Below are positions 11,206 to 24,200 of a stretch of DNA of 64,000 nucleotides, one piece after another. The notes beneath the pieces are model-generated. The model did no database searches. It was given only the letters and a program-made list of their open reading frames with translations, and was not told the DNA's origin. The translations under genes were made by a program, and so were the position numbers. Positions within the stretch are counted from its first letter, which is position 1. Every line of letters begins with the position of its first letter. The stretch comes from Eumeta japonica (taxonomy: Eukaryota; Arthropoda; Insecta; Lepidoptera; Psychidae): NCBI GenBank assembly GCA_005406025.1, contig BGZK01001393.1, positions 62,001-126,000 of the forward strand, in the 5' to 3' direction.

Positions 11206-14200
11206 GGTTTACCTTACACCTATAGATGTTTCACATCAAAAAACCGGCCGAGAAACGCACGGGGTGATGCGAAGTTTGCTACTGAAAAAGTGCATTGCGC
11301 CACTCATAAATTTAATGATATGGATACAAATATAATATGTGCCTTAAGAGTCCACACGAGTGCTGTAGACTTGACCGAGTTATTGAATGCTCACTACTTA
11401 CAATTGAAGACTGTGGATGAAGAACTTTACTATATCATACAACTTTTTTAATTAATTGATAAAGCTCTATTACTGTGTTTTTTTTTTTTTTTTTCAGATT
11501 TGTACGCACTCTTCAAAAGCTAGAGGCAGGCAGAAAGTTAACCATATTGAATTATAATAAATATAAAATATGCACCTCAGACGAAAAGTCACATAAAAAC
11601 CCTCAATACATTTTTAAATACACATCCAAAGGCACCGCGTACAATGGAATCCTTGAAATGAACAATTTTCATCATACAATTTTATCCATGGAAAGCTATC
11701 CCTTAATTCTTTTTGTCAAGTCCCTACCCGATTATATAATATTATCAATGGACGGACGGTCAAACGGATAGATACATTGAAACTGTAAGGCTTCCTTTTT
11801 GTTTTCGGCTTCCAAATACTAAAATCAAATTCATAAATAAATAGTTACATTCATCACTGTCTCGCCCACCGCAACACAATCATAAGACTATTAAGGGCCG
11901 GGGAGTCCACGAAAAAAAAATATATATATTTACGAGTATTCAAATTACTTTGTCGTGAAAACAACGACTGAAACTTGGAAGTGTTCCATCGCTAGACGTT
12001 ACGGATTATAAATTCGGGACACCCCGAGAGAGCTTAGTGTTGCTGCGCGAGTTTCGGGAAATTGGAATTATAATTTGTGTTTCCATCTTTTTCGTGTTTT
12101 ATAACTCTAGAACTTGATACGCGATACTTTAGAACTCGTGAAATTTCAGTTTATCAAAACAAAATTTGTTTTTTTTTATTGTCACTCGTATTAAGAATGA
12201 CAACTAAAATGTTAAAAATTACTCGATTTTGTAACTAAATTTTCTGTTTAAATAAAATGTAAATCTAAGATGTTCGCAATAGTTTACTGTTAAAATACAA
12301 CACGAGGATAGTCTAATTTCATTTGGCCGCAAACTTGTCTCTCTCTCGGTGATCAACAAGCCCTTCACAGCGGACGTGACCCGGTGTCATGCACTACTTT
12401 GTTTTTAAAAAAAATTCACAAAATTAGAGAAGTTATTCTTTTTGGTTTAGAAAATGCACTCTAAATTTTATATTCTTATTCCCTCCTTTTTTTTATTTTC
12501 TATGTGAAGGTTTTAGACATTCTTCATAAAATATATTCGCTAATTCAAACAGAAAATCTCGATCTATCCCGATAAATCACTTTTACGATTTCGTTCATCA
12601 ATAAATATGAACATCTAAATCTTTTCTGTGCAAAAGGTGTTTAGAGCTTAAAAAATATTGACATAACGCAATAAAACCCAACTAGTTCCTTATAATCGCA
12701 ATATTTGTTTAGGTAACATTACAAAACCATATTCAAACTATAATAAATCACATCGTACCTAAACACGAAGGTGAAACTTACGAAATTCTACGCAATATTG
12801 AAATTTATGGTTCTGATATATATTTTATTTCAATGAACGCTGCCGACGGGTCCTCAAAACCAAACTCAGCAGCTTTGTGATGAAAAGGGAAAGACAAACC
12901 AAAAATAAAATTCTCTGTGTGATCTGTTTTTAAAGATGGATTTTTATTAAAAACAAAATAGGGGATTAGACTGGTATTCTTGGTAATTCTGTGGGGTCCT
13001 TACACGTTGCGATCTTTGCTTATGTCATCTGTTTCGGAATAGTGGAAATTCTAAATCTGACGAAACTCTCTTAAGATGCACTTCTTGTACTTAAGATATA
13101 CTTAAGACAGAGCAACGTTTTGCCTTATTTATGTTTTATATTTTAGGAATTACTGTTAATAATATATGTATGTATATGTAAATAACAAAGCTCATTATAT
13201 AAAATATGTTAAAATCCAGATTTGCATGAAGTTAGCCATTTTTCAGCCAAATAAGAGCGTCGTAAAATATAGAGTAACTTCACTGCAATATTCAGTTTTA
13301 AAATGGGACAAGCTGGCATGTTGGCATGCAAGCACAGCCATAAAAAAGAAAACAAGTTGTGTTCTTTAAATATTTTGTTATTTAATAAAAAGGCTATATT
13401 TAAAGTCATATGCTATGCGCGTATGACAAAAGAATTGTTATAAAACACGACATAGAGAAACAAAAGACATTGAATAAATAAGGTATTTTGAAATAAGTGG
13501 CTCAACCCTTTTCGTGTACCATGTCGATTTTCGCTACTAATAAGTATCTAGTTAACATTACGTTAGACTTTCTCACTAATAGGATTGATAAAGGACTATT
13601 TGGAAAATTTCTGACCTGTCTGGAATGATATTTCTCCATAATAGAGTAATTATTATAAAGTTTATATTAAAAAAATGTTTATTCAAAATATGATACCCCA
13701 TCGATAAAGAGAATTGTAGGGCAACTTTTTTTTAATATAAACAAATTTGATATAACGGATTTAATAAAAAACGTAAATCAAAAAAGTTTCCATATAATAC
13801 ATATTTCAATTTTACATTAACTTGTGAGTTTGTATTTAAATTATCGATTGTAAAAAGGACATTCTAATTGATGTATTCAACATCGAACATGTCTCAGATT
13901 TTCAGTCAGTTATTTGACTTTGAGCCAGTGCCGCGCGGGGTTCACATCTCCACTCACACTATATACAAAAGCGACTGGCGCCATTTCGTATTTTGAACAA
14001 GGGCGAACACTTCGACTTATAGAAGCCATGCCTTCCATTCCTTAGAATACTCATGGACCTTCGCTTTTCCTAAATGTCTGTTAACAAATAAAGAACTGTG
14101 GGACTGTAGGTAGTGGTCGAAGGCGATTCTAACTCACATGGCGTCGTAGACACCTACCATCGTTTTTAATGTAAATAATTATGCTTAAAGGATAGTAACG

Positions 14201-14282
14201 AAACCATACCTCCACTCAGAGATACTAAATTATTTCAGGAAATATGAGTGGGCGAGTGCGTGTGACGCGTGTGTGTGTGATC
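11206..14282. other. AT-rich non-coding stretch
   Basis: About 3 kb with no supported gene. Open frames at 11475-11771 and 13166-13409 are on AT-rich sequence, overlap on both strands and carry no recognisable motif. A poly-T tract lies near 11479-11495. Confidence 0.45.
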
Positions 14283-14578
14283 AAACTCACATAGAATACG
14301 GACGTGAAATGGACGAAATACAATAGCTTCCGCTGTGTCATTTCGCCCGCTGAGTGAGGGTTCCGGTGGCCTACTTCCCCTTCATCACTTCACTTCCCTC
14401 TCTTTCGGTCCACTCTCCCCCCCTTTCCAGATATCCTAGTCCTACTCCGAAGGCCGGTAGCGCTATAGTAACTCCTCTGGGGTGCTGTCTCCATGTGCGA
14501 CGGTGACCACCGTCGCTACCATTCTCTAGTGACCCGCATGCTCATTTGCCTTTCAAAAATGCCATAATAAAAAAAAGA
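14283..14578 (+). repeat. Lepidopteran interspersed repeat (copy 4)
   Basis: Shares the ordered blocks: cacatagaatacggacgtga, agttccggtggcctacttcc-type sequence, ccagatatcctagtcctact, ggtgaccaccgtcgctacca, gctcatttgcctttcaaaaa and an A-rich end (aaaaaaag). Confidence 0.7.
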
Positions 14579-14629
14579 TTAGGATATCAAAAAATAAAGT
14601 ATTCAAGATTAGACTCTAAAATCATTACA

Positions 14630-14970
14630 AGTGCTGAACCACGAACTCGTTTCGCGCGTGAAATGTTCACGCATTACGAGACGTTTCCAGCGGAGCTCGT
14701 AGCTCTTAGCTCCTGGCGTTGTTCCGTGCCGCTCGGCGATTTTCATAGGAAATTTTCCTTTAAAAGTTAAAGCCGCCGTTCGCATTGTCCGCGGGCGTCG
14801 TAAACTTTTACGCCCCGGCTTATTGTTCTGTCAAATTGCCCGGCCCTATGTTGCGGACTTCTCGGATCGGGTATTATTGGTTTCGCCTAAACTGAAATTG
14901 TGCCTGTCCGTCCCGGATCAGCTATTTCGGCCTGATTGACACTAAACTCTGTCTCGACGCGCCGTTGTCT
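14630..14970. other. GC-rich island
   Basis: GC- and CpG-rich sequence (cgttcgcattgtccgcgggc near 14773, ctcgacgcgccgttgtctcg near 14954) immediately downstream of the repeat copy. Contains no convincing reading frame and no second copy in the window. Candidate conserved non-coding sequence. Confidence 0.4.
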
Positions 14971-15113
14971 CGAAAGAGGCTGTAAAAGTTTCAAATTGAA
15001 CCCACGTCATGAAGTCGGCTATCAGATGCATTAGGAAGGTCATAAAAAGTATTTCGTCAAAAATGTTTACAGATGTTTTACATTCATTTCATTTATTAAG
15101 TAAATTAATAAGC

Positions 15114-15171
15114 TGGCTACTGATACAGAATAAATTCATGAAGACATGAATTTATTCTGTATCAATAGCCA
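15114..15171. repeat. Inverted repeat, 27-bp arms, 4-nt loop
   Basis: Arms 15114-15140 and 15145-15171 are reverse complements with a single mismatch (ctactg versus ctattg); the loop is AAGA. The core arm sequence is tgatacagaataaattcatg. Confidence 0.9.
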
Positions 15172-15197
15172 TCCGATAATACTAATTTTATGAACTA

Positions 15198-15545
15198 CTA
15201 GCTTTTGTCCGCGGCTCCGCTCGCGTGGATATACTATAAATTTTTTTCATTTTTTATATCGATCGATGAAACCGTCGATCACGATCCCAATGTTGTTTCT
15301 TTTTTAATTTGAATCCTGCCTTCGTTTTTGATTCCGATTCTGGTCCCGATCTTTGTTTTTGATTCTGTTCAAAATATACATCATTCCCCCGCGGCTCCAA
15401 CCCTATGGACATGTAATGAATTTTTCCATCTTTTATATCGGTCATTTACCACCCATGATACCGATCTCGGTCCTGTTTTCGATTCCATAACAGACGCGCC
15501 CATATTCTCCGGTATATTCTATTATATTCCGGTATATTAGATTCT
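15198..15545 (+). repeat. CTAGCTTTTGTCCGCGGCT-family repeat with GATTCCGATCC-rich body
   Basis: Starts with ctagcttttgtccgcggctc, followed by tttttatatcgatcgatgaa and a body rich in short phrases such as gattccgattctggtcccga and accgatctcggtcctg. The same head plus body composition recurs at 31.0-31.5 kb (inverted), 38.1-38.5 kb and 61.65 kb. Open frames inside it on both strands are by-products. Confidence 0.65.
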
Positions 15546-15894
15546 ATTTGCCGGTATATGGACAACATTTTTTTTTACTTTGAGGTAAGTGCTTATGCTG
15601 ATTACGAAATAAAAAGAAATATTAATTTCGACACTTTTCCTACCACAAGTGAAAAGTTATACAAAAGTATTCCATGTTATATCAAGTATATACGTTTTCC
15701 GTGACATCAATTTGAAACTATCGTCTAATTTTGTACGAAATTTCATGGTAGGATCATTGCTCATGTAAGGAAATGGTAACACGTCATTAGTGCTTCTCCC
15801 GCCTTATACAATTAAGCTGCTTTGTGGTATTGGTAGACAGTTATGGAATCTAGTAGATTCATGGTAGATCATTGCGTACTATCAACATTCAACC

Positions 15895-15926
15895 ACTCAG
15901 ATTCGGTGTACACACCGAATCTGAGT
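15895..15926. repeat. Perfect inverted repeat, 15-bp arms, 2-nt loop
   Basis: actcagattcggtgt (15895-15909), AC, then acaccgaatctgagt (15912-15926). Confidence 0.9.
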
Positions 15927-17584
15927 TTCAGAAAGACGAGAATAATATTTCAACTCGTTGCTTTTGTCCGTTTCCGTTCTTTGTCTTATTTTCTACTTGA
16001 ATTTCAAAAATATTCCACAAGTGAAACCGTGGTTAAGTCTATATAACAACTTTAGTAGTACAAACGGCTTGAATGTCTGTATGATGAATTAAGTTGGGTA
16101 AAATGTATTCATGAGAAAGCGTACGCATAGTAAAGCGGAAAATCTTTTGGAGCTTCCAGTACGTAAAACCGCGGGATCTAAAAGTTCTTTTAGGTATTCA
16201 ACTTCGAAATCTCGAATAATGTTCTTTGATTGTTCTAGAAACTATTTCCTTTACAATTACATTGACCTTATATAAAATGTAAAGAAACATTTGTTGGTTG
16301 AATATAAAAAATCATTTGCGTAATTCAGTTTTGTTGATTAATAAAATTCAATATCTGTGCATATCTATTATATTATATTGTCCTATATTTATTATGTCCT
16401 ATATCTAGTATAGTTAATTTTAAATTATAGTAGATGGTATTGGTACGCACAATACTAAATTGAAAGTTTATTTACATATTAACAATTTTATATATTATAT
16501 TTATGTTCTGTTGTTACGATATATCTCAGTCGGAGTTCTAGGATTGAGAAAGAAATAAAAGTAAACTCTAAAGAAATGAGTCGTATATTTCCAACTATAG
16601 TGCGATACAACACTATACACAAATAAAGTGTGGTACAACACTTGTAAATGACTGGATATAACTTGTTAACACACCGATCACCGAGAAAAAACTGGCTGGC
16701 AACGGAAATATACATACACGTTCGACTAGTCTTGAAGAATCCTTAAATATAAACAAGGCCCTAAGTTAATTTATAACATATGAAAAAAAAATGTCATCTT
16801 TAAATATCAAAAAGTTGTTAACATGTCACGTTTTATGTATGCAAACAATAGTATGTCGAATATACTGTCTAATAAAAAATCGCGACATATGTCAAGAACC
16901 ACATCTACGCGTTTTGAAATTAAAAAGGGGAGTCCTATTCTGTTATTTATTTAAAAATAGGATTATGTTGCTATTTTATTATTTTCTGAATGAGCGTAGT
17001 TCACAACAATATCTAGACATTATTATATTTATTTTAGCGAAAATAAACGTAAGTAATAAAGAACAATGTATGTATAATATGTGATAAATATTATATTACA
17101 AACATGGTGTGGTGGTAAAATAAATTAGAACGAAGTATCTATATACTTAAGTAATTAATACATGATTTAACGCTGGTTCAAAATTTCATACTTTAGATAA
17201 ATCTGTTAATGGTGCGTTTAGACTGAGCCAAATCAAGCTCTGAATTCAAACTAAGCGATGGAGTGAATGCAGACCGCGCTCTTAACGCTATATATAATTA
17301 ATGATGTGAGCTAAGTGTCGTCCGGGACGCGGAACGTGCAAGACAACCGACATATACTTGAAATTGAAATAAAATGGCAGCCAGTTTGAAAGACAAGGAC
17401 CGACAACGATAACTGACGACATGTATTCTTCAGTCATGGTTATCGACCGATTATGTACATTTATCGTGTTAACTCTTATAGCAAAATGCAGTAAAACTTT
17501 GTAACGATCCACCATCGGCAGTACTGCTAATGAATTGCGACAAGGGGATCGTCTAACAAAGTATATATTCCTTTCTAAAAAGCG
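15927..17584. other. AT-rich non-coding stretch
   Basis: No supported gene. The open frame at 16791-17084 is AT-rich with no recognisable domain. A moderately GC-balanced patch at about 17210-17340 starts ggtgcgtttagactgagcca and may be a degraded transposon end, but no partner was found. Confidence 0.4.
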
Positions 17585-17700
17585 AGCAATGCACCACCCC
17601 GAGGTGGCGGGTGTCCATGAACGCCGATGATCGCCTACTCTCTGTTCTTACATGCTCATTTGTTCTGTAGAAGTCCTATTAGAAGAAATAAAAATGCCAA
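17585..17700 (+). repeat. Lepidopteran interspersed repeat, 3' fragment (copy 5)
   Basis: Only the tail is present: ggtggcgggtgtccatgaac, gatgatcgcctactctctgt, then catgctcatttgttctgtag and an A-rich end. Confidence 0.65.
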
Positions 17701-19464
17701 ATCGTATAATAACCTGATTGAAACCACACACGATGGATGTAATTATGGATGTTTTAATACCACGCTAAATTCAGGCTTCAATCCTTCAGTTTGCTGAATT
17801 TCCAAATAGTACATGTGATCACATATGTAGCACTATTGCTTTAACATAATTTCATCTCATTCAATTTGAAATTTACAATATCACTTAAGTATTTTATTAC
17901 GTATGCGTCTTCGGGAATAACTGGTTCAAATTTGAGTACATTCCCTATGTCATACCCTTATTAGGATTACAAATGACCTCTTTGCCCTTCGTCGAGATCT
18001 ATTAATAGTTGTTTCAGTTATGAAAATGTCTTTGCTGTCCCTCTGGGGCTGCGTGCGATATCAATCCTTATTCATTGAATACTCGAAACCCTTCTCCAGG
18101 CTTTAAGCAAACTTGCTGTCCGATGTTATTAAAATCAATTGCGAAATTTATGGTCAAGTACTTTTTGTTTCTTTTAACAATTATCTAATAAGTTTGGGTG
18201 GTTCTCCCTTTCCAAGACCTCAAATTATATTTTTTCATATTCTTTTAAAATGCGTTGGGTGTTTTACCCCTTAACATAACAAAGAGACACATAAATTTGA
18301 CAAAAAATGATTTTTTTTCCTTTAGACTGTAATACTTTAAAAAGAGTTTTTTTATTCAGCAAAATGCTTTTTCAAGACAGAAGAATCTATCGCATTTACC
18401 ATAAAACGTAATTGTTATTTTGTTATTCGTCAAGGACAATATTATTATATTTAATATACAAAATTACATGTTAGACGGTTTATCAAATGAATTTTTTCAT
18501 ATTCATAAATTCATTGAAGCAGAATCGATTTTTAATATAACTTCACTGTATCGCATATATTTTTTAATACTGCTATAGATTTTGTTTCTTTGGTTTCTTT
18601 TAGAGGGTGAATCCTCCCTGAAAATAAAGGTTTAGTGTTCGTTTTTATGTTATTTTTTAGAGCTTAATCAGCACTTTTGCGAAGTTTGTACTAAGGTTCC
18701 TTTTTTTCTCCACCAACTTTCAAATCTTTCTTCACCGTTTTACGGATTTAATTTTCTTACTACATCCACAGAAAATTTGTTTCGGGTTTCTAAATATAAT
18801 TTCTAACAAATTGAAGTTACCGATATAAAGCGCTTTTAGTTACAAAAACAGAATGGTGGACAAAGTTTATTAATACTTGATTTACTTCATGTATCCAATT
18901 TGTTAATAGGAAATGTATTTCACTCTTTGAAATTTCATAATACAAACACAAGCTTTTATCACAATAATTTTATAAATTGAAAATTGCATTTATTATATCC
19001 AACATATAATAAATGCAATTTTTCAGTCTTGGACTTCAGGTCTATGAATATATATATTAGTGTGTCGAAAACGGTTCGAACGAAAAAAATTATAATAAAG
19101 ACGAATTATTATGGTTTACTTCAATATCAATTTCTATTTTAAGTCCTCCTTTATGAACTATAGTTGTACTACGTGTATTTAGTAGGACCGACGGAGCAGG
19201 ACGGGTGAGTGGTCATTGAAGCGGATTTAGTAGGTTTTCACCCTCGAACGCTGAAGATTATCGCCTTGAAAATCACATTTTTATCACATATTAATATTAC
19301 ATCGAATAATGGAAAGATAGCAAAGCGATAAGGAGGACTCACAGTCGCTTCGTTAACGTTGTGTATTGCAGATTATGTGTAGTGATGTTAGCGGTGGTGT
19401 AGTGTGGTGTGGTAGCTACAGGGGTATTACTGGTTAGAAGACATGCGCTTTTAGAAAATACAGT
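17701..19464. other. AT-rich non-coding stretch
   Basis: No gene recognised apart from the palindrome at 18980-19022 listed separately. Confidence 0.45.
18980..19022. repeat. Perfect inverted repeat, 19-bp arms, 5-nt loop
   Basis: aaaattgcatttattatat (18980-18998), loop CCAAC, and its exact reverse complement (19004-19022). Confidence 0.9.
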
Positions 19465-19560
19465 ATTGTTAAAGTGGTGATACAGATGACTAGTCAGCGC
19501 ATTTCCTCGACTCAGAAGGTAGCGGGTTCGAATGCCAACTAATGGTGACTTGATCAATTA
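19465..19560 (+). repeat. Possible tRNA-derived SINE head
   Basis: A B-box-like gcgggttcgaatgcc lies at 19522-19536, with a degenerate A-box-like actagtcagcgc about 35 bp upstream. No complete cloverleaf can be drawn, so a functional tRNA gene is not supported. It lies just upstream of the R1-clade relic. Confidence 0.35.
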
Positions 19561-19669
19561 TAATTATTTTATTACTAAAACTACTTAATCGAAATACAGA
19601 TCAACTTAAACTACTATTATTGGTTGTCCACAACAACAGCCGTTAACAGTGCCTGACCAGTTTTGGGTC

Positions 19670-20300
19670 AACGTGAGAAACTTATGATATGGGCCCCGAC
19701 GCTTGGTGGGCTGTATTTAAGACCCAGAATCTTACTCGCAAATGCCCAGTAAGCCTCTAAGCCCATAATGATGGACTATATGCGGGACCAAGAAATGTTA
19801 CGGCAACACTTCGGAGAGGATTGTTGGACAGGAATTTCAAAGAGTTGTATGCAAGGCTCCATAGCCGGATCAAACTTTAAGAATCTTATCCTGAATTCTG
19901 TTCTCTAAGCACTCGGGAAAGTCATGGTTATCTTCAGATGTTCGTGGACGACGTCATACTCGTGTTCTCTGGACAGTCGGCTTCGTCAAACAAGATGAAT
20001 ATTGACTCAGCGTTACTACATATATGACTGCACAATAAAAGAGGTAATAATAATGTAGTTTGCGTCGTCGAAAACAATAAGGCTGGTGCTCACTATAAAA
20101 ACTAGTCTTGTGATTCAATTGTTAATATCAATAGCGAACAAATGAGTATCAAAACTCGATTCCTCAGAATAACTATAATTAAGAAGCTGACACTCATCTT
20201 CCATTTTCCCTGGCATGTAAAAAGCAGATAACATACATAAAGGCTTTAACGAAGTTGCTAAGGTGACGAGGTGTTGCAGTAAGTGTTGACCGAAACGCGA
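19670..20300 (+). pseudogene. R1-clade LINE ORF2, decayed reverse-transcriptase fragment
   Basis: Plus-strand fragments in successive frames follow an R1-type reverse transcriptase: DAWWAVFKTQNLTRKCPVSL (family: FDNAWWP), MDYMRDQEMLRQHFGEDCWT, then SCMQGSIAGSNFKNLILNSV (family: KGCIQGSIAGPTFWNLILDS), then LQMFVDDVILVFSGQSAS, which keeps the catalytic DD pair. Downstream, FASSKTIRLVLTIKTSL matches the APSKT-AMVLT segment and YIKALTKL the YKAL-K stretch. Stops and at least three frameshifts interrupt it. No endonuclease or ORF1 is seen next to it. The 5' half of an R1-clade element at 41.9-43.5 kb could be a separate copy of the same or a related family. Confidence 0.85.
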
Positions 20301-20867
20301 ACGTATCACCCTCTGGCTCATCTAGTTAAGAGTATTATCTCAGATGTTGTTGTAAAGGATAGACGGGTGCAATTGCTTTAGGCAGGAGTTCACGCCAAAA
20401 CCGCTCGAAAAATCGTACCGTCAAAATGGCCAGAAATGTTGCTTTCGCCAAAAAGACGTTAGTACTATATAGCTGTTTTCTATTCTTTTACGCTGAGGTG
20501 ACTCAAAGCGATGAGCATGAAAAATGGTGAGAATGATAAGCCGATTAGAAAAACACAGATGAAATGATTTTATACCTCTTAGTTAAATAAGCATACAAGG
20601 TTCTTGTTACTTCAGCATAAAATCTTAACTACGCAAACCTGGTATTGGGATACGTCGGATCAGATTGAACTACTAAAGTCAGCTCGGGATTTATTGTATT
20701 AATCTAATTTAAGTTGAAGAACTCGCCCTATTACTCCCGCTATTCTGAAGAGGTCTAATATGTGTTGCACGTCTTTAGACAGTACGATATATTTGTAAAA
20801 GAAAGTACAGAGAATGAAGTGAGCGAACACACGAAATACAAAAACAGTATAGAAAAACAAGAGATGG
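20301..20867. other. Non-coding stretch, possible R1 remnant tail
   Basis: The first 100-200 bases may continue the decayed ORF2 but no motif is secure. The rest shows nothing recognisable. Confidence 0.35.
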
Positions 20868-21200
20868 TAGAGCGATGCTGTGGTCAACTTGGCTGCAGTA
20901 CGAAAATGCCGTGGCTCAAACGGTGAAATAGCACACTTTCACAGAACGCAGATGTGAAGTAACAGCTTCCGCTGTTGAATTTTTCCCAGTGAATGTGAGT
21001 TCCGGAGGTTCACTCTTCCCTTCATCATCACTAGCCCACTCTCCTCTCCAATAGATATCCTATTTCTACCCAAAAGGCCGGCAACGCAGTATTTGACTCG
21101 TCTAGAGTTGTCTCGAGTGTCCATGGGCGACAGTGATTTCGTAACACCTTTCTAAGGACTTGCACGTTTGTTTGCAACTTGAAAATGCTATTAAAAGAAA
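20868..21200 (+). repeat. Lepidopteran interspersed repeat, near full length (copy 6)
   Basis: Starts gagcgatgctgtggtcaact, has agcacactttcacagaacgc, gtgaagtaacagcttccgct, gtgagttccggaggttcact, ccaatagatatcctatttct, gtgtccatgggcgacagtga, gcacgtttgtttgcaacttg and an A-rich end. This is one of the best-preserved copies. Confidence 0.75.
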
Positions 21201-24200
21201 CTTTGCAGATGTCGTGTGTGATGATGAAAATAAATATGTTCTTATCCTTATGCGAAAGCTTAATATGAAAACTTAGGACAATAGCCACCAATTTTATAAC
21301 TGTATGCCCATACGATAAACAATTTAATATTCTAGAGAGTTTTTTTTGTCAAAATGTCAATAATTTGTTTCCTTTTTGAGAAATTTGAGATTCTTTGAAA
21401 AAAGCCTTTAAAAATAGGACAAAAATTAGTCTTTCCTTCAATTTCTAAATTAGTTTAAAACTTCATATTCTTATAACTATATAAAAACTGTATATTTGAT
21501 ATTTTTAAGTAAATACGTTTAGTCTTTATTTTGCCTTATTAGCTTTTGTATGATCGTACTAAACTTTATTAAAAAAGTGTTGTTTACCAAAGGGAAATAT
21601 TCGTAGCAACTTAATTGATAAATAAATCACCGCGGACAGAACATTGAGCACGAACTTGAAAAATATTTCTTTTCTGGGTCCGCGCTTTGGGTAAAGTTTT
21701 GAGAAAAATTTGAAAAATTCATCATTAATATCAATTCACAAAGTGACAACCATTACGAAGTTGTTCTAGATTTATAAGATATTAGACATCCGCTCACGAA
21801 AATGGCATACCCTTGTTTCTTGTATCCTCCTTTGTCGTGACGTACAAAAAATATAGCCTGTAACCATTGCACAATAAAAACAAATCGATACATACACCAT
21901 TTGTCAAATTCGGTTCACTAGGAATGACGCTAGGGTGGAAAATCCATACGTATTTATATACATACATACGTAGGGCGTAAAAACAGTTACCCTCTTTTGC
22001 ACCGTCGTAGTCGGGTCAAAAGAGCTTGTACAGGCATATGGACCTTCAAATGATTATGCAAGTGTTTCGTTTTTCTATATGATTTTATATGGTGTATTGA
22101 ATTTGCACATTTCTAGTAATGTACGCCTCACAACACGAAAGCGTGTGGGAGTACTCTACTCTCAACATGCCGCTATGTCACCATTTTACAATATAAAATC
22201 GTTTTTATATCCCAAGTTAGACACTGTGATAATAAAAAAGGCATGTTTCGAAGACTAGACATATTAAATTATAAAGTTAATTATGTATACTTAAGAAAAT
22301 GAATATATTTTTTATTGATTTGCTGTAGTATTTATGACAAAAAACGAATTTAAATAATTATAAGTACGGCTGTCCGATGGTCTGTGCACTTCGTTGTTTC
22401 AGCGTTTTAAAAAAATATGGGCAATTCATTGCAAAAAATCCTTTTGAACAATTTTCCTGTTTCTTATATTACTTGAACACAACCTTTTCAAAAATGTGAA
22501 TGAAATTCGATGGATTTTTCTTTAATCCGATTGAAGATTTCATAATGTAATATGTTGTACCTTAAAATTATTCAGGGAAAATCAGTTGAGGGTGAATGTG
22601 TTTTAGAGAAAATACTCATGAGAAATTAATACATAGATTATGGGGTGGTTTCTTAATTTTTAATAACGTTTCCACAAAAGATTCGGAGAAAAAATTTTGT
22701 AAACGAATTATTAGCATTGCGATGTCCGATTGCCTCAGTATTGATTCGCACATAAAAATAAATCACAATTTTTTGCTGGTTTCTCCGGTACGATTTATTG
22801 CTGGACCCAGAATCCCTAGAGTATTACTAAAACGTTTTTGTCATTGTTCCTAGCAGGATTATTTTTAGGAAGGATGTAATTAAGTAATGGTGCGAGTTAC
22901 ATCGAATTGCTCTTATTTCTCATGACTGGCATCAACTCTTCCGATTTCTCTATTCATAAAATAGCTTTACTATAAATGATGCACTCACGGTTAAGCCTAA
23001 GAAAATCGCAAATAAACCTAAGAACATGCGCAGGATACACGTAAGTGTATACACATTTTCCTGCTTCGTTTCCTGTTTAAAGTCAAACCCTACCATGGAT
23101 TGAAAGTCCACCTCGCCATCCATAGCAATTTTTTGCTATAATTTGTGCAAATAGTGTAAAAAGGAAATAGTTATACGACATCGCATCTTGCAAGCGAACT
23201 ACTTGCTAACTGAGGTGGTTACGGTGATGTACACTTTGTGTCGATATACAATTTATTTTATCGACAGTTTTATTTATTCCCTTTATTTTATTAGGAAGCC
23301 GGTAGGTTATGACAGCAACCGACAGCGACAGTTTACGAGAGGAAAATATTTTAAAGCAGTAACACGATGATATACGTTGTTTATTTAAGGGTCCAACTTT
23401 GAAACATTATTCGTTGTATTTTAATATACAATTAAAACATTCATTGTTACTTACAAAATTAATCTTTACACGATGTTTGGTAGACGGTTCCTTAAATTTT
23501 ACTTTAAGACACACTTTAAAAAATGGAAGCTAACTAAGACAGATTTTTTCTTAGTTGACGTTAAATTAATTAAAACAACTGTGGAATTGTGTATATCAAC
23601 GAAAGCTGATTCGTTATAACAACAAGTTCATTTGTAATTGAACTAACAATATAGGTATCATATTAATTCTAACAAGAATATATGTTGTGTTTATTATTAT
23701 TTATTTTTTTGCATAATTTGATCATTTTTATTTAGTTAACTTATACAGATCTATCGGTTAAATCACTTCAGAATAAATTAATTGAAATAATTATATGAAT
23801 TGTTAGTATTAATTTTTTTCATTTTTAAACTAATAAACTTATCGTATTCGATTTACCTAGTAGGTACAACTAATGCAATGCATCATCTAATACATTTATC
23901 GTTTTTAAAACAACAAAGATAAAATGATCACCTTTAATAATTAACGTTATTGGATTAGTTTCGAATTAAATGTTACATTCTACTGATGGTAATTATTTAA
24001 AACGATTTTCATATTAGTTGAGATGAATAATCAGTTTATCATTTGAAATAAGTAACTACCCTTCTCACTTCACCTCCAGGCTGGCACGGGGGCTGAAGGG
24101 GAAGCCCATAGGACAAATCTAGCGCAGATCCTTAGTCAACAGTTACATGAACAGTTGTTTGCGTCGCTCGAGTTTAAGTCGGCTTATTTCGTTCATGATT

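Noticed and set aside
19522..19536. Possible tRNA gene
   Set aside because: Only the B box is convincing; acceptor and D stems do not pair, so it is treated as a SINE head.
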